DNA from: Salinimonas profundi
Lineage (GTDB): Bacteria; Pseudomonadota; Gammaproteobacteria; Enterobacterales; Alteromonadaceae
DNA length: 64,000 nt
Direction: 5' to 3'
NCBI RefSeq assembly: GCF_014750655.1
Contig: NZ_JABBXD010000001.1
Location: forward strand, 62,001 to 126,000
The translations under genes and the position numbers were made by a program. Numbering within the stretch: position 1 is the first letter of the stretch; every line of letters starts with the position of its first letter. Below the pieces are notes generated by a model. The model saw only the letters and a program-made list of their open reading frames with translations. It searched no databases and was not told where the DNA came from. Below are positions 37,968 through 45,914 of the stretch, piece after piece.

Positions 37968-38621
37968 ATGAAACGAACAATGTTGTCTCTAATAGTTGCC
38001 TGCACCTTAACGACAAGTGCATTGGCAGCAGATATGAAGGCTGAAAATGACTGGGAGAAAGGTGCCAAGGATGCCTGGATAGACGGCAAAGCAGAAGCAA
38101 CGCTGCTATTTAATGGAAACCTTAATTCCTTCGATATCAACACAGATGTGAAAAACGGAAAAGTTATTTTAACGGGCAAGGTAAAAACATCAGTTGATAA
38201 AAAGCTTGCTGAAGAATTGGTTGAGAATATTGATGGTGTCACTGCTGTCGATAACCGCCTGACGATTATGCAGGGTCTGGAAAACAGTGATGGTATGACC
38301 GCTTCAAACGAAATGGATGCCGAGGATGATATGGAAGCGGCGGAAGATGATGCTGAAGAGGCGACTGAAGATGCGTCCAGCGAGCTGTTGGATGCAAAAA
38401 TTGCAACAGTGATAAAGACCCGTTTGCTGATGGATTCAGATATTTCCGGTTTCGACATTGATGTAGATGTGGAGCAGGGCAATGTCACTCTGACCGGTGA
38501 GGTAGAGTCTGACGCTGAACGGGAGCTGGCAATTGAAATTGCGCAAAACGCGTCTGATGTAAAAAATGTTGAAGACAACTTAAAAGTCATGAAGAAAACT
38601 GCAATGACAGATGACAATTAA
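37968..38621 (+). CDS. Periplasmic protein with two BON domains (OsmY-like)
   Basis: The protein has 217 residues from ATG 37968, which has AAGGAG eight bases before it. It has a cleavable signal peptide (LIVACTLTTSALAA) and two BON domains: DAWIDGKAEATLLFNGNL through VDNRLTIM, and DAKIATVIKTRLLMDSDI through EDNLKVMK. They are separated by a very acidic linker (DAEDDMEAAEDDAEEATED). BON domains bind phospholipid surfaces. OsmY of E. coli, also two-BON, is a periplasmic osmotic and stationary-phase protein. Regulation by sigma-54 is suggested by the upstream element. Confidence 0.9.
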   Translation: MKRTMLSLIVACTLTTSALAADMKAENDWEKGAKDAWIDGKAEATLLFNGNLNSFDINTDVKNGKVILTGKVKTSVDKKLAEELVENIDGVTAVDNRLTIMQGLENSDGMTASNEMDAEDDMEAAEDDAEEATEDASSELLDAKIATVIKTRLLMDSDISGFDIDVDVEQGNVTLTGEVESDAERELAIEIAQNASDVKNVEDNLKVMKKTAMTDDN

Positions 38622-38639
38622 TGTCGGGTGGTTAAAAAC

Positions 38640-38662
38640 AAGCGCCTCATGGCGCTTTTTTT
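38640..38662 (+). terminator. Rho-independent terminator of the BON gene
   Basis: AGCGCC (38641-38646), loop TCAT and GGCGCT (38651-38656) are followed by seven T. It lies ~20 bases after the stop codon. Confidence 0.9.
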
Positions 38663-38907
38663 ATGTCTTCACGAAACTGTCATCTCAGAGTGTAAATATT
38701 TCCCTCGGTAAGGAAGAGTTATAGAGGGCCAATTAAGCACCACCTTTAAAAATCCCTACAACTTTTTCTGTACCCCACACTTTTACTGGTCTGCACCTAT
38801 TTTTAGTACTTTTGTATAAGTTGGTGCAATCTTTGTATATATACCTTTAACAAAGACAAATTACGTCGTCTTGTCTATCAGGACCGAAACCCGAAAGGAT
38901 AGGTATC

Positions 38908-39081
38908 ATGAAATTTTTAAAACCAAAGCGCCAGCCTCAGCCTGCAAATCGTTTTCAGAAGTATCTGCAAAGCCAGCCAGTTTTTAATTGGTTTGAACGG
39001 TATGAACAACCAGCAACAGTAAATACAGAGTATCAGGATCCACAGCATGCAAACTGGATCGCCAAGCGAGTAGGTGAATAA
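38908..39081 (+). CDS. 57-residue basic protein of unknown function
   Basis: This short gene reads from ATG 38908, eight bases after AAAGGA (38894-38899), to TAA at 39079-39081. The product starts MKFLKPKRQPQPANRF, has an aromatic centre (NWFERYEQ) and ends ANWIAKRVGE. There is no signal or membrane span. A strong terminator follows at 39104, and ~285 bases of AT-rich sequence precede it, so it looks like an independent unit. I know no family. A sigma-54-like element at 38822-38837 has GT in place of the needed GC, so its promoter is unresolved. Confidence 0.7.
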   Translation: MKFLKPKRQPQPANRFQKYLQSQPVFNWFERYEQPATVNTEYQDPQHANWIAKRVGE

Positions 39082-39103
39082 ACCTTTTACGCGCAAATTC
39101 GAT

Positions 39104-39133
39104 GGCAGAGCGTTTGCTCTGCCTACTCTTTTT
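39104..39133 (+). terminator. Rho-independent terminator after the 57-residue protein gene
   Basis: GGCAGAGC (39104-39111), loop GTTT and GCTCTGCC (39116-39123) are followed by TACTCTTTTT. Confidence 0.9.
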
Positions 39134-39380
39134 AATGAGCAGTTAACATGTATCACTATTTACTCAACAAACACATTATCCAGTCAGTATTCTGTGCACT
39201 CGTGCTCATCGCGATTTAGTATTAGTTGCTTTCATTCACGTATTCTACTGCAACGCTCCTACCCGCAATAAAGCTGAAGTAAAGCGATCATAAAAGGTCA
39301 GGCACCGTATAAATCAACAGGTTACCCATGCTACTCAGACATTTTGCCTGTTGTGATGTAAAACTTTGATAAGGAACACT

Positions 39381-40271
39381 GTGTTGAAGAATTTGTTTTT
39401 AAAACATACATTGCTGCTACTTTTCTTACTATCCGCTACCGCCTGTACCACCACTGATGAACCGGAATCTCTCGCTCAAAATGAATCTGTTGCTCAGAAG
39501 CAACAGCAAAATGAAAATGTTGAGAAATTGCGGTCGGGCAAAGATGTCACAGTGCAAACCAGCCAGGGAAATATCAGCGTCTCACCAAATGTTGTTGCAA
39601 TAACTGATGCACAGGATAAGCAGGGGAATGGCGAAGGCCCGTTTTACTACGATCCCTGGGAAGATTTCAACCGAGCGATTTTCAGCTTCAATAATTACAG
39701 CTACGAATATGTGTTAAGCCCTGCAGCACAAGGATATCGATATATCGTTCCGGCTGCTGCCCGGGACAAAATTGGTAATGCGTTTGATAACATCCGCGAA
39801 CCTCTGAACCTGTTAAATAATCTGGCTGCCGGTCAGTTTAAAGAAGCCGGTGCGAATCTGGGACGATTTGCCATTAATTCAACGCTGGGATTATTTGGCT
39901 TGTTCGATCCCGCAAAGCATTGGTTTGACATAGATGCTCAGCGTCAGACGCTGGGCGATACACTTCAACATTATGACGTGGGTGCAGGCCCATATCTGGT
40001 GTTGCCTATTTTAGGGCCCGGCGACTCTCGTAGCGCATTTTCTTTACTAACAGAAAGTTTTATCCATCCCATTGACCAGTTAGTTGACTCGCCAGACTCT
40101 TATTACATACGTTCGTTCGACGGTTTCGACGATTATTCGGACCAGGCCGAAACCTACGACGCGCTCTATCAGCAAGCGGAAGACCCATACATCTATTTTA
40201 GAAACCAGTATATCCAGGGTAAACGCAGAGATGAATACTTCCAGTACAAGCAGGTTGATGACAATGAATAA
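39381..40271 (+). CDS. mlaA: MlaA/VacJ-family outer membrane lipoprotein
   Basis: MlaA removes mislocalised phospholipids from the outer leaflet of the outer membrane. The ~296-residue protein has a lipoprotein signal (LLLLFLLSATACTT), a ~60-residue low-complexity Gln/Asn/Val-rich stretch not found in E. coli MlaA, then the family core YDPWEDFNRAIFSFNN, NIREPLNLLNNLAAGQFKEAG, RFAINSTLGLFGLFDPA, and GDTLQHYDVGAGPYLVLPILGPG. GTG 39381 or TTG 39384 is the start, after AAGGA. It overlaps the next gene by 8 bases. The mlaBCDEF genes are not here. Confidence 0.9.
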   Translation: MLKNLFLKHTLLLLFLLSATACTTTDEPESLAQNESVAQKQQQNENVEKLRSGKDVTVQTSQGNISVSPNVVAITDAQDKQGNGEGPFYYDPWEDFNRAIFSFNNYSYEYVLSPAAQGYRYIVPAAARDKIGNAFDNIREPLNLLNNLAAGQFKEAGANLGRFAINSTLGLFGLFDPAKHWFDIDAQRQTLGDTLQHYDVGAGPYLVLPILGPGDSRSAFSLLTESFIHPIDQLVDSPDSYYIRSFDGFDDYSDQAETYDALYQQAEDPYIYFRNQYIQGKRRDEYFQYKQVDDNE

Positions 40272-42699
40272 GCTGGCCGCAAGCATTGTAAGTGCGCGAT
40301 GGTTGATCATCCTGGTTTTCACCGCGCTGGTAAGTTTTTTCGGATATCAGATCGTCAACTTTAAAATTGATGCGTCGGCTGACACGCTACTGGTAAAAAA
40401 TAATAAGCTGTATATTCAGAATCAGGTGGTCAATCAAACATTTTCTCCTGATGAATTCATTCTGCTTGCGTATCAGCCAAAAAATCATGCGCTATTTAGC
40501 AATCAGACGTTTACAGATATAGAAAAATTGTCTGAAGCGATTACGAAAATTGAACGTGTAGAGAATGTCACCTCCATCTTATCTGTTCCTTTAATAAACG
40601 ATGCATCAGCGCTAACCGGCAATACCAATATTAACGCGCTGACCTGGCTCGAACAGCGATACAGTCCTTCACGAATGAAAGAGATGGTAGAGGGGCACCC
40701 AATTTTTACAGATTTGCTGGTTAACCGACAGGGCACGGCCACAGCAATCCAGGTGGTGTTTAAACCGGACCCTGAGCTAACAACGCTGGAAAATCAGATT
40801 ACGAATATTCAAAAGCAGGCGCTGGATGGTCCGTTATCTGAAGAACAACAAGCAAAAATTGACGCGTTACAGGCTCAGGCCGATCCTATTCGACAAGAAC
40901 TGACAAAGACCAGAAAAAAAGAAATTCAGCAACTAAATGACATTACCCGACAAGTAGAAAATCGTGCAAATACGTATATGGGTGGTTCATATGTGGTCGG
41001 GCAGCACCTTATTGATATTATAAAGTCAGATCTGAAGATATTCGGTAGTGCCATCGCAGGCGTTGTTGCGCTGCTATTGTTGCTATTGTTCAGAACACTA
41101 CGCTGGGTTATTTTTCCTCTTGGTGCTTGCGCCGTTAGCGTTACACTGACGATGGGACTGTTTGGCTGGCTGGATATGCGTACCACCGTGCTTTCAGCAA
41201 ACTTTATTGCGTTGCAGCTTATTCTTACACTTGCCGTTATGATCCACCTCATTGGTGCTTATCGTGAAATCAGCCGTGATAATCCAGCGCTTTCACAGTC
41301 AGAACGTATTATAGCAACCTTAAACGAAAAGCTGGCGCCTTGTTTTTACGCCACTCTTACCACCTCGGTAGGGTTTGGTTCGCTGATATTCAGTGGCTTG
41401 CAACCCGTGGTAGATTTTGGCTACATGATGCTCAGCGCAATGGTTATCACGATGGTAGTTAGCTTGTTGTTATTTCCTGCACTACTGACATTTTTACCTG
41501 CGAAGAAAGAAAAACAGGAATACCGGTTCATTACCGCCATGCTAAATGGCATGCGAAGGCTCAACCTTGCCGCACCTAAATCTGTGATTGCTATTATGCT
41601 CGTAGTTTTTCTGGGCATGGCTGCGGGTATTTCACGCCTAAATGTTGAAAACTCGTTTATCGATTATTTCGCAAAAGATACGACGGTTTATCAGGAACTG
41701 GCGTTCATCGACCAGGAATTCGGAGGCTCAACTCCGCTGGATATTATTCTTGATATCGGTGAGGCGAACGAAAAGAAACAGTTAGTATTAACAGCTGATA
41801 CAGTGGGCCAGCTTCAGCTGGTGCAGGCAGCGGTTGATGCATTTGAAGCGACTGGCAGCGTTACTTCCGTGGTAAATTTCACAGAATTGGCCAAGCAACT
41901 TAACGGTGGCAAGCCGCTGACTGAATATGAGTTGACCACTATTTACCGATTGCTGGATGAAAAAGTGGTTAATCAGTTAATTGGCTCTTATTTTTCTGCA
42001 CAGGATGAGCAGCTAAGAATATCGGTACGCATTCAGGATACGACAGAGGGTTTGCAACGCGATGAATTGATGGAGAATCTGAAAAATGATATTCAGGAGG
42101 TCGGTGTAGACAAGGAAGATGTCACCCTGACCAATCTGTTCGTTCTTTATCAGGATATTCTCAGTCGACTGTTTGATTCGCAAATTACAACACTGGGCAT
42201 TGTTTATGTTGTGCTTGGACTGGTTCTTCTGGCAATTTTTCGTTCTGTTAAAATCGCACTAATTGCATTGGTGCCCAACGTTTTGACGACGTTAGGGATT
42301 TTGGGATTGATAGGCTGGTTGGGCATGCCATTGGACATCATGACAATTACAATTGCTGCCATCGCGATGGGTATTGCTGTGGACGATACGATTCACTTTT
42401 TACATGCCTGGTTGCAGGGTAGGGAAGATGGCACAGATGGTACGCAGGCAGAACGAGCCAGCCGTGCTGCATTTGGTCACACCGGGTTGGCCCTGATGTT
42501 CACCACCACGATCATCGCTGTAGGATTTTCATTGTTCGGCTTTTCTAATTTTATACCAAGTGTGAATTTTGGATTTCTGACGGCAACGGCGATGGTGATG
42601 GCGCTTGTCACCGATGTTACGTTATTACCTGCATTATCGAATAAGTTTGTTGCCAGACAAGATGATTCAACGGCGCAGGCGTCTCACTCTCAGGCATAA
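40264..42699 (+). CDS. RND-superfamily (MMPL/HpnN-type) membrane transporter
   Basis: This 811-residue protein has twelve predicted spans in two repeats of one plus five, each with a large periplasmic loop. ATG 40264 overlaps the end of mlaA by 8 bases, so translation is coupled. The TM4 region of the second repeat carries AAIAMGIAVDDTIHFLHAWLQG (the Asp-Asp relay of MMPL types). The first periplasmic loop contains an extended helical insertion (TLENQITNIQKQ... and PIRQELTKTRKKEIQQLND) likely to form a coiled coil. Linkage to mlaA suggests movement of lipids, such as phospholipids or hopanoid-like molecules, between membranes. Substrate not proven. Confidence 0.85.
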   Translation: MNKLAASIVSARWLIILVFTALVSFFGYQIVNFKIDASADTLLVKNNKLYIQNQVVNQTFSPDEFILLAYQPKNHALFSNQTFTDIEKLSEAITKIERVENVTSILSVPLINDASALTGNTNINALTWLEQRYSPSRMKEMVEGHPIFTDLLVNRQGTATAIQVVFKPDPELTTLENQITNIQKQALDGPLSEEQQAKIDALQAQADPIRQELTKTRKKEIQQLNDITRQVENRANTYMGGSYVVGQHLIDIIKSDLKIFGSAIAGVVALLLLLLFRTLRWVIFPLGACAVSVTLTMGLFGWLDMRTTVLSANFIALQLILTLAVMIHLIGAYREISRDNPALSQSERIIATLNEKLAPCFYATLTTSVGFGSLIFSGLQPVVDFGYMMLSAMVITMVVSLLLFPALLTFLPAKKEKQEYRFITAMLNGMRRLNLAAPKSVIAIMLVVFLGMAAGISRLNVENSFIDYFAKDTTVYQELAFIDQEFGGSTPLDIILDIGEANEKKQLVLTADTVGQLQLVQAAVDAFEATGSVTSVVNFTELAKQLNGGKPLTEYELTTIYRLLDEKVVNQLIGSYFSAQDEQLRISVRIQDTTEGLQRDELMENLKNDIQEVGVDKEDVTLTNLFVLYQDILSRLFDSQITTLGIVYVVLGLVLLAIFRSVKIALIALVPNVLTTLGILGLIGWLGMPLDIMTITIAAIAMGIAVDDTIHFLHAWLQGREDGTDGTQAERASRAAFGHTGLALMFTTTIIAVGFSLFGFSNFIPSVNFGFLTATAMVMALVTDVTLLPALSNKFVARQDDSTAQASHSQA

Positions 42700-43113
42700 A
42701 AGCCTGGGTGTTCACTGGTAGATGGTTTTTCCATCTGCCATCGCTGTGACCTGACACGTGTTGGACTGTCAGGTCGCCAAATCGCTTTTCGCTATCTGAC
42801 AACCTTCCTTCGCCAGACTTTGCATCGTTGAGAACCGTCGTATTCTGCTTACAAGATAACTCGATGTCGATAGCTGGGACAGCTATAAACTAAGTTGAAC
42901 CTGGCTTTCTGCCTGTCACAAACAGAGCGCGCTACAAACCTGCTGTGCCATTACACCAGAGCATAGGTTTTCTTATTATTGCTGACGTCAATAATTCGAA
43001 AGCCTGAGGTAGGCGGAAGATGAGTGGTAATAAAAGTACCGCTAGGAAGCACTGTGCGACGAGACGATGCGGGTATCAGTAAAAATGATGTTAAGTAATA
43101 TGCTTATTTACAT
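42700..43113. other. Gene-free region with two inverted repeats
   Basis: About 410 bases hold no supported coding frame on either strand. Two perfect inverted repeats are present: GACCTGACA/TGTCAGGTC with a 10-base loop (42748-42775), and ATAGCTG/CAGCTAT with a 3-base loop (42870-42886). A purine-rich segment (GAGGTAGGCGGAAGATGAG, ~43004-43022) follows. A structured non-coding RNA is possible but not shown. Confidence 0.35.
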
Positions 43114-43139
43114 AAAAAAACCCGGCGGAGCCGGGTTTT
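43114..43139. terminator. Bidirectional terminator downstream of the acidic lipoprotein gene
   Basis: CCCGGC (43121-43126) and GCCGGG (43130-43135) form the stem. On the minus strand a run of seven T follows (complement of 43114-43120); on the plus strand TTTT follows. It serves the minus-strand lipoprotein gene at 43155. Confidence 0.88.
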
Positions 43140-43154
43140 CTATAAAAATGCAGA

Positions 43155-43382
43155 TTAACAATCGTCGTCTTCTGCATCCATTCCTTCTTTCACATCTTCA
43201 CAAGTGTCTTCAACAGCATTACCTGCATCTTCCATTGACTCTTCCATTTCGTCACTGGCTTCAGACATTGTTTCATCAAGCTCTTCGCCTGCATTCTCTG
43301 CACCGCCGTCATCACACGCTGCTACTGACAGAGCGAACATGCCCACAAAAAGAGTTTTTAATAGATTTTTGTACGTCATCAT
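43155..43382 (-). CDS. Small, very acidic lipoprotein
   Basis: This 75-residue product has a lipoprotein signal (LFVGMFALSVAACDDGG, Cys ~23). The remaining ~50 residues are almost all Glu, Asp, Ser, Ala and Met (ETMSEASDEMEESMEDAGNAVEDTCEDV) with an amphipathic helix pattern and two more Cys near the end. It resembles EcnAB-like or small stress lipoproteins only in architecture. It starts 22 bases after the DUF1328 gene, so it shares its sigma-54-like promoter. It could bind cations or associate with envelope proteins. Function unknown. Confidence 0.75.
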   Translation of the reverse strand: MMTYKNLLKTLFVGMFALSVAACDDGGAENAGEELDETMSEASDEMEESMEDAGNAVEDTCEDVKEGMDAEDDDC

Positions 43383-43404
43383 AGTCCTTGCTCCTTAAAC
43401 GTAA

Positions 43405-43581
43405 TTATACTTTCGGCGATTTGCCGCGTAATGCATTAGCAATTAGTGAAATCACCAAAAGCGCTACAAAAACAAAAAACAAAAATTGGGCAATGCCTGT
43501 TGCCGCACCAGCAATGCCACCGAAGCCAAAAACTGCTGCAATAATGGCAATGATAAAGAATGTAATAGCCCAACCTAGCAT
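43405..43581 (-). CDS. DUF1328 (YtjA-type) small membrane protein
   Basis: A 58-residue product reads from ATG (43579-43581, minus strand) to TAA (43405-43407). It begins [22 protein letters not shown] and ends [11 protein letters not shown], with two membrane spans joined by [10 protein letters not shown]. This is the DUF1328/YtjA pattern. Family members are often stress-induced in Proteobacteria, with no known mechanism. A good ribosome site (GAGGA) precedes it. A sigma-54-like promoter is at 43626-43641. First gene of a pair with the acidic lipoprotein. Confidence 0.85.
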   Translation of the reverse strand: MLGWAITFFIIAIIAAVFGFGGIAGAATGIAQFLFFVFVALLVISLIANALRGKSPKV

Positions 43582-43625
43582 GAGTTTATCCTCGTTTTGC
43601 TTCCATTGAATGTCCCTTAAGCTAA

Positions 43626-43641
43626 TGCGGGTTTCATGCCA
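43626..43641 (-). promoter_or_regulatory. Sigma-54-like promoter of the DUF1328-lipoprotein pair
   Basis: On the minus strand TGGCATGAAACCCGCA has GG (43639-43640) and GC (43627-43628) ten bases apart, 7 of 10 matches to TGGCAC-N5-TTGC. It is 45 bases before the start codon. CCTGTAAGAGTGATG lies upstream (~43710), similar to an element upstream of the BON gene. Confidence 0.55.
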
Positions 43642-43823
43642 ATGGGTAAGTATATGAATAAAGTAGAGTTTTTCTTAATATGGCAAGTAAAACTACAAAT
43701 TATTCATCACTCTTACAGGTGATTTGAAGTTTTTACACGAGAGGGAATGATTTTGTTCATTTCCGTAAGCAAAAATTTTGTTGGCTGGTAAACTAACCAT
43801 CTTATTTTCAAAACAAATTTGTT

Positions 43824-44462
43824 ATGACCAAACAAAACTCAGCATTTATTGGTTTAATGCAGCGTGCCAGAAATGTAAAGCGGTGGCCGTTAATGGCCCA
43901 GTTTCAGGAAGAAATGCTATCTACGCATATTTACGAAGCATCGATGATAGCCCATATGCTTGGCGCCATCGCGGCTGACGTGTATGGGGAAGATGTCATT
44001 CCTGACAGAGTAGCTGCTATGGCATTATTTCACGAAGGCAGTGAAATTGCCGGTATGAGCGACATTCCCAGCCCGGTTAAGTATCATGATCCGGAAACAA
44101 CGGCTGCCATCAAAAAGTTGGAATGGCGTTTTGAAAGCATGCTGATCCAAACGTTGCCTGACGAATTGAAAGCCCGGTATGAGCCATTAATTCAGCAAGA
44201 TAAAGACGATGTCCATGTCCGGTTGGCCAAAGCCGCCGATGTGCTCTGCGCTTACCTTAAATGTGAGTATGAAATGTCAAAATCGAATAGCGAATTTTCC
44301 AATGCATTGGAAGAGATGGAGATGCAGCTGAACAAATATCGTGAAATGCACCAGTGCGTAGATTATTTTTGCTCCGTGTTTCTGGAGGGAGCAAAAGGCA
44401 CATTGGATGAACAAACGAGAGATTTGGACTGGGTGGAAAATGCCAACAATGTTCACTTGTGA
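43824..44462 (+). CDS. YfbR-like HD-domain 5'-deoxynucleotidase, HD motif altered
   Basis: E. coli YfbR removes phosphate from deoxynucleoside 5'-monophosphates. This 212-residue homologue keeps the family framework: INRWPLM-like VKRWPLMAQF, the first metal His region (LSTHIYEASMIAHML), SPVKYHDPE, and the KAADVLCAYLKC helix with its Asp. The metal-binding His-Asp reads His-Glu in ALFHEGSEIAGM. Glu can replace Asp as a ligand, so activity may persist, but the metal site is changed. It starts at ATG 43824, shares no operon with the minus-strand genes, and ends at a bidirectional terminator. Confidence 0.78.
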   Translation: MTKQNSAFIGLMQRARNVKRWPLMAQFQEEMLSTHIYEASMIAHMLGAIAADVYGEDVIPDRVAAMALFHEGSEIAGMSDIPSPVKYHDPETTAAIKKLEWRFESMLIQTLPDELKARYEPLIQQDKDDVHVRLAKAADVLCAYLKCEYEMSKSNSEFSNALEEMEMQLNKYREMHQCVDYFCSVFLEGAKGTLDEQTRDLDWVENANNVHL

Positions 44463-44464
44463 AC

Positions 44465-44494
44465 AAAAAAGCCGATACACAGGTATCGGCTTTT
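44465..44494. terminator. Bidirectional rho-independent terminator
   Basis: GCCGATAC (44471-44478), a 4-base loop and GTATCGGC (44483-44490) are followed by TTTT on the plus strand and preceded by A6, which gives a T-run on the minus strand. It serves the YfbR-like and DUF2383-type genes. Confidence 0.9.
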
Positions 44495-44514
44495 GCATAC
44501 ATAAGCTTTAAGCT

Positions 44515-44964
44515 TTAGCAAGCGGTGGCATGTTGAAGGGATCGCATCTCGTCATGACACTGCTGCATTCTTGTGCGAATTCGTCTAAGTTCACATGCAT
44601 AATGCTGCGGAGGATCAGTCTCCAACGCACTGTCGATTACACGCAGAACTCTATCCTCAACTTCCTCAAGTTGTTCAATGTAAATTTGATCGCTTGGCGA
44701 TTCCAGTGCCTCCCGCAGTCTTGAATACATACTGCGTAGCCTCACAATCCAGTCCGCGTCATTACTTTCACGCTGTGCAGATTCGGGCAAATAAGGCTTC
44801 AGGGCAGTGACTGCCTGTTGCTTCTCCTCAATCATTCGCCGAAACATCGCCTGGATATTTTGACCAGTGACTTTGTGGATACTGTTCTTGTAGAACTCAA
44901 TGCCACCGTTTAATACCTTAACAATGTCAGATACTTTTTCGACATTCGCAGGTAACTGATTCAT
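44515..44964 (-). CDS. DUF2383 (PA2169-family) four-helix-bundle protein
   Basis: The protein has 149 residues from ATG 44964, chosen because AGGAG lies six bases upstream and because VEKVSDIVKVLNGGIEFYKNSI begins the family domain. Helices with ferritin-like spacing follow: FRRMIEEKQQAVTALKPYL, the central SRLREALES, and IEQLEEVEDRVLRVIDSAL. The PA2169 family is usually found with other stress proteins. No metal-binding set is obvious. A sigma-54 element lies 63 bases upstream. Confidence 0.8.
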   Translation of the reverse strand: MNQLPANVEKVSDIVKVLNGGIEFYKNSIHKVTGQNIQAMFRRMIEEKQQAVTALKPYLPESAQRESNDADWIVRLRSMYSRLREALESPSDQIYIEQLEEVEDRVLRVIDSALETDPPQHYACELRRIRTRMQQCHDEMRSLQHATAC

Positions 44965-45026
44965 TTTCTTCTCCTGTAAGAAAATAGGGGCGACTGATAG
45001 TGATAATTTGTCATCTACAATATGTA

Positions 45027-45042
45027 TGCATGAGGTGTTCCA
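45027..45042 (-). promoter_or_regulatory. Sigma-54 promoter of the DUF2383-type gene
   Basis: On the minus strand TGGAACACCTCATGCA has GG (45040-45041) and GC (45028-45029) ten bases apart and matches TGGCAC-N5-TTGC at 8 of 10 positions. No other gene lies between this and the terminator at 45302-45326. The intervening stretch to 45301 shows no coding frame. Confidence 0.65.
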
Positions 45043-45301
45043 CTCCAATCCTCCAGCTCAGCTGACGTTTTAAAGTATATTTCTTTGTTATTCAGTATGT
45101 TGCATCGATAGATTTTTTGAGATTCATACCGTACTTCTGACTCATTCTTTCGCACTAAGAAGTTTTTTCTGAATATCTGTAAAAGAGAAACGTCAACGTC
45201 CGTTTTTTACAGGCGCTCTACGGATGTAGCAGGATATCAGCGAGACGAAAATAGCAGTATCGGGGTTATAAAAGAGAAGGGGGGCACTTCGTTGGTAGTA
45301 C

Positions 45302-45326
45302 AAAAAAAAGCCGCAATCGCGGCTTT
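45302..45326 (-). terminator. Terminator of the DUF883-YqjE-lipoprotein operon
   Basis: AAAGCCGC (45307-45314), loop AATC and GCGGCTTT (45319-45326) are followed on the minus strand by a run of eight T. Confidence 0.9.
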
Positions 45327-45903
45327 AGGGATTAACGACTTTTGATAATCGAGCTAACACCTTTTCGACCTCGAACGCATTGTCACCAGTACTTACCTGA
45401 CTATTGCCCATACGTGCAACAACCGAATAGTAAACATCCTGGGTTTTTGTCTTCTTTGTCCGCAAGTCGCTGTCGCTGACTTCAAAAGGCTGGGCAACAT
45501 CATTACAACCAGACATCGTACACTGCTCTTCTTTAAGTACTGGTGGTAACGTATTCTTTTTATCTCTGACAATCCTTTGACTGATGTTAGCTTTTCTTTC
45601 AATGTCAGTTTTGACGATCGCCACCCAGGAATAACCTTGCTCATCAGCAATTTCAGCTGCTCGATACAGCGTGTATTCCTGAACTAAATCTGCCGGCGTA
45701 TCTTCAGCTGCTTTGAACATGACGCGGTACTGGGCATCATCAAGCTGAACACTGGAATAGCCATAAGCATCGGCGCTTTTAGCAGATTTATAAGCTGTGG
45801 GGCCCGATGAAGAAAAGCTGCTACAAGCACCTAGCGCAGAGCTTAAAAGTGTCACTGCAACGAGTGCACGAACTGGTTTTTTAATGTTACTAAATACTGC
45901 CAT
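45325..45903 (-). CDS. Lipoprotein of the CC0125/CC1285 family
   Basis: This 192-residue protein has a lipoprotein signal (VAVTLLSSALGACSS). The mature protein follows the pattern of the CC0125/CC1285 lipoproteins: AYGYSSVQLDDAQYRVMFKAAEDTPADLVQEYTLYRAAEIADEQGYSW (split here for reading as YGYSSVQLDD, then YTLYRAAEIADEQGYSWVAI). A YSVVARMG strand is near the end. No known function. It is the last gene of the operon starting at 47031, 11 bases after the YqjK-position gene. Confidence 0.8.
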   Translation of the reverse strand: MAVFSNIKKPVRALVAVTLLSSALGACSSFSSSGPTAYKSAKSADAYGYSSVQLDDAQYRVMFKAAEDTPADLVQEYTLYRAAEIADEQGYSWVAIVKTDIERKANISQRIVRDKKNTLPPVLKEEQCTMSGCNDVAQPFEVSDSDLRTKKTKTQDVYYSVVARMGNSQVSTGDNAFEVEKVLARLSKVVNP

Positions 45904-45914
45904 GTATCACCTTA

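Noticed and set aside
37940..38617. A 225-codon minus-strand open frame opposite the BON gene
   Set aside because: It is the antisense shadow of a well-supported gene with ribosome site and signal peptide, and its Ser/Phe-rich composition is not protein-like.
38822..38837. TGGTGCAATCTTTGTA as a sigma-54 promoter for the 57-residue protein
   Set aside because: The -12 element reads GT in place of the nearly invariant GC; a sigma-70 promoter (TATATA nearby) is equally likely.
39148..39219. A 23-codon hydrophobic frame (MYHYLLNKHIIQ...)
   Set aside because: No ribosome site and too short to judge; may be chance.
43067..43384. Plus-strand frame opposite the acidic lipoprotein gene
   Set aside because: Leu/His-rich antisense product running through a terminator; no start signal.
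43388..43609. 73-codon plus-strand frame
   Set aside because: It is the antisense of the DUF1328 gene, whose own product fits a known family.
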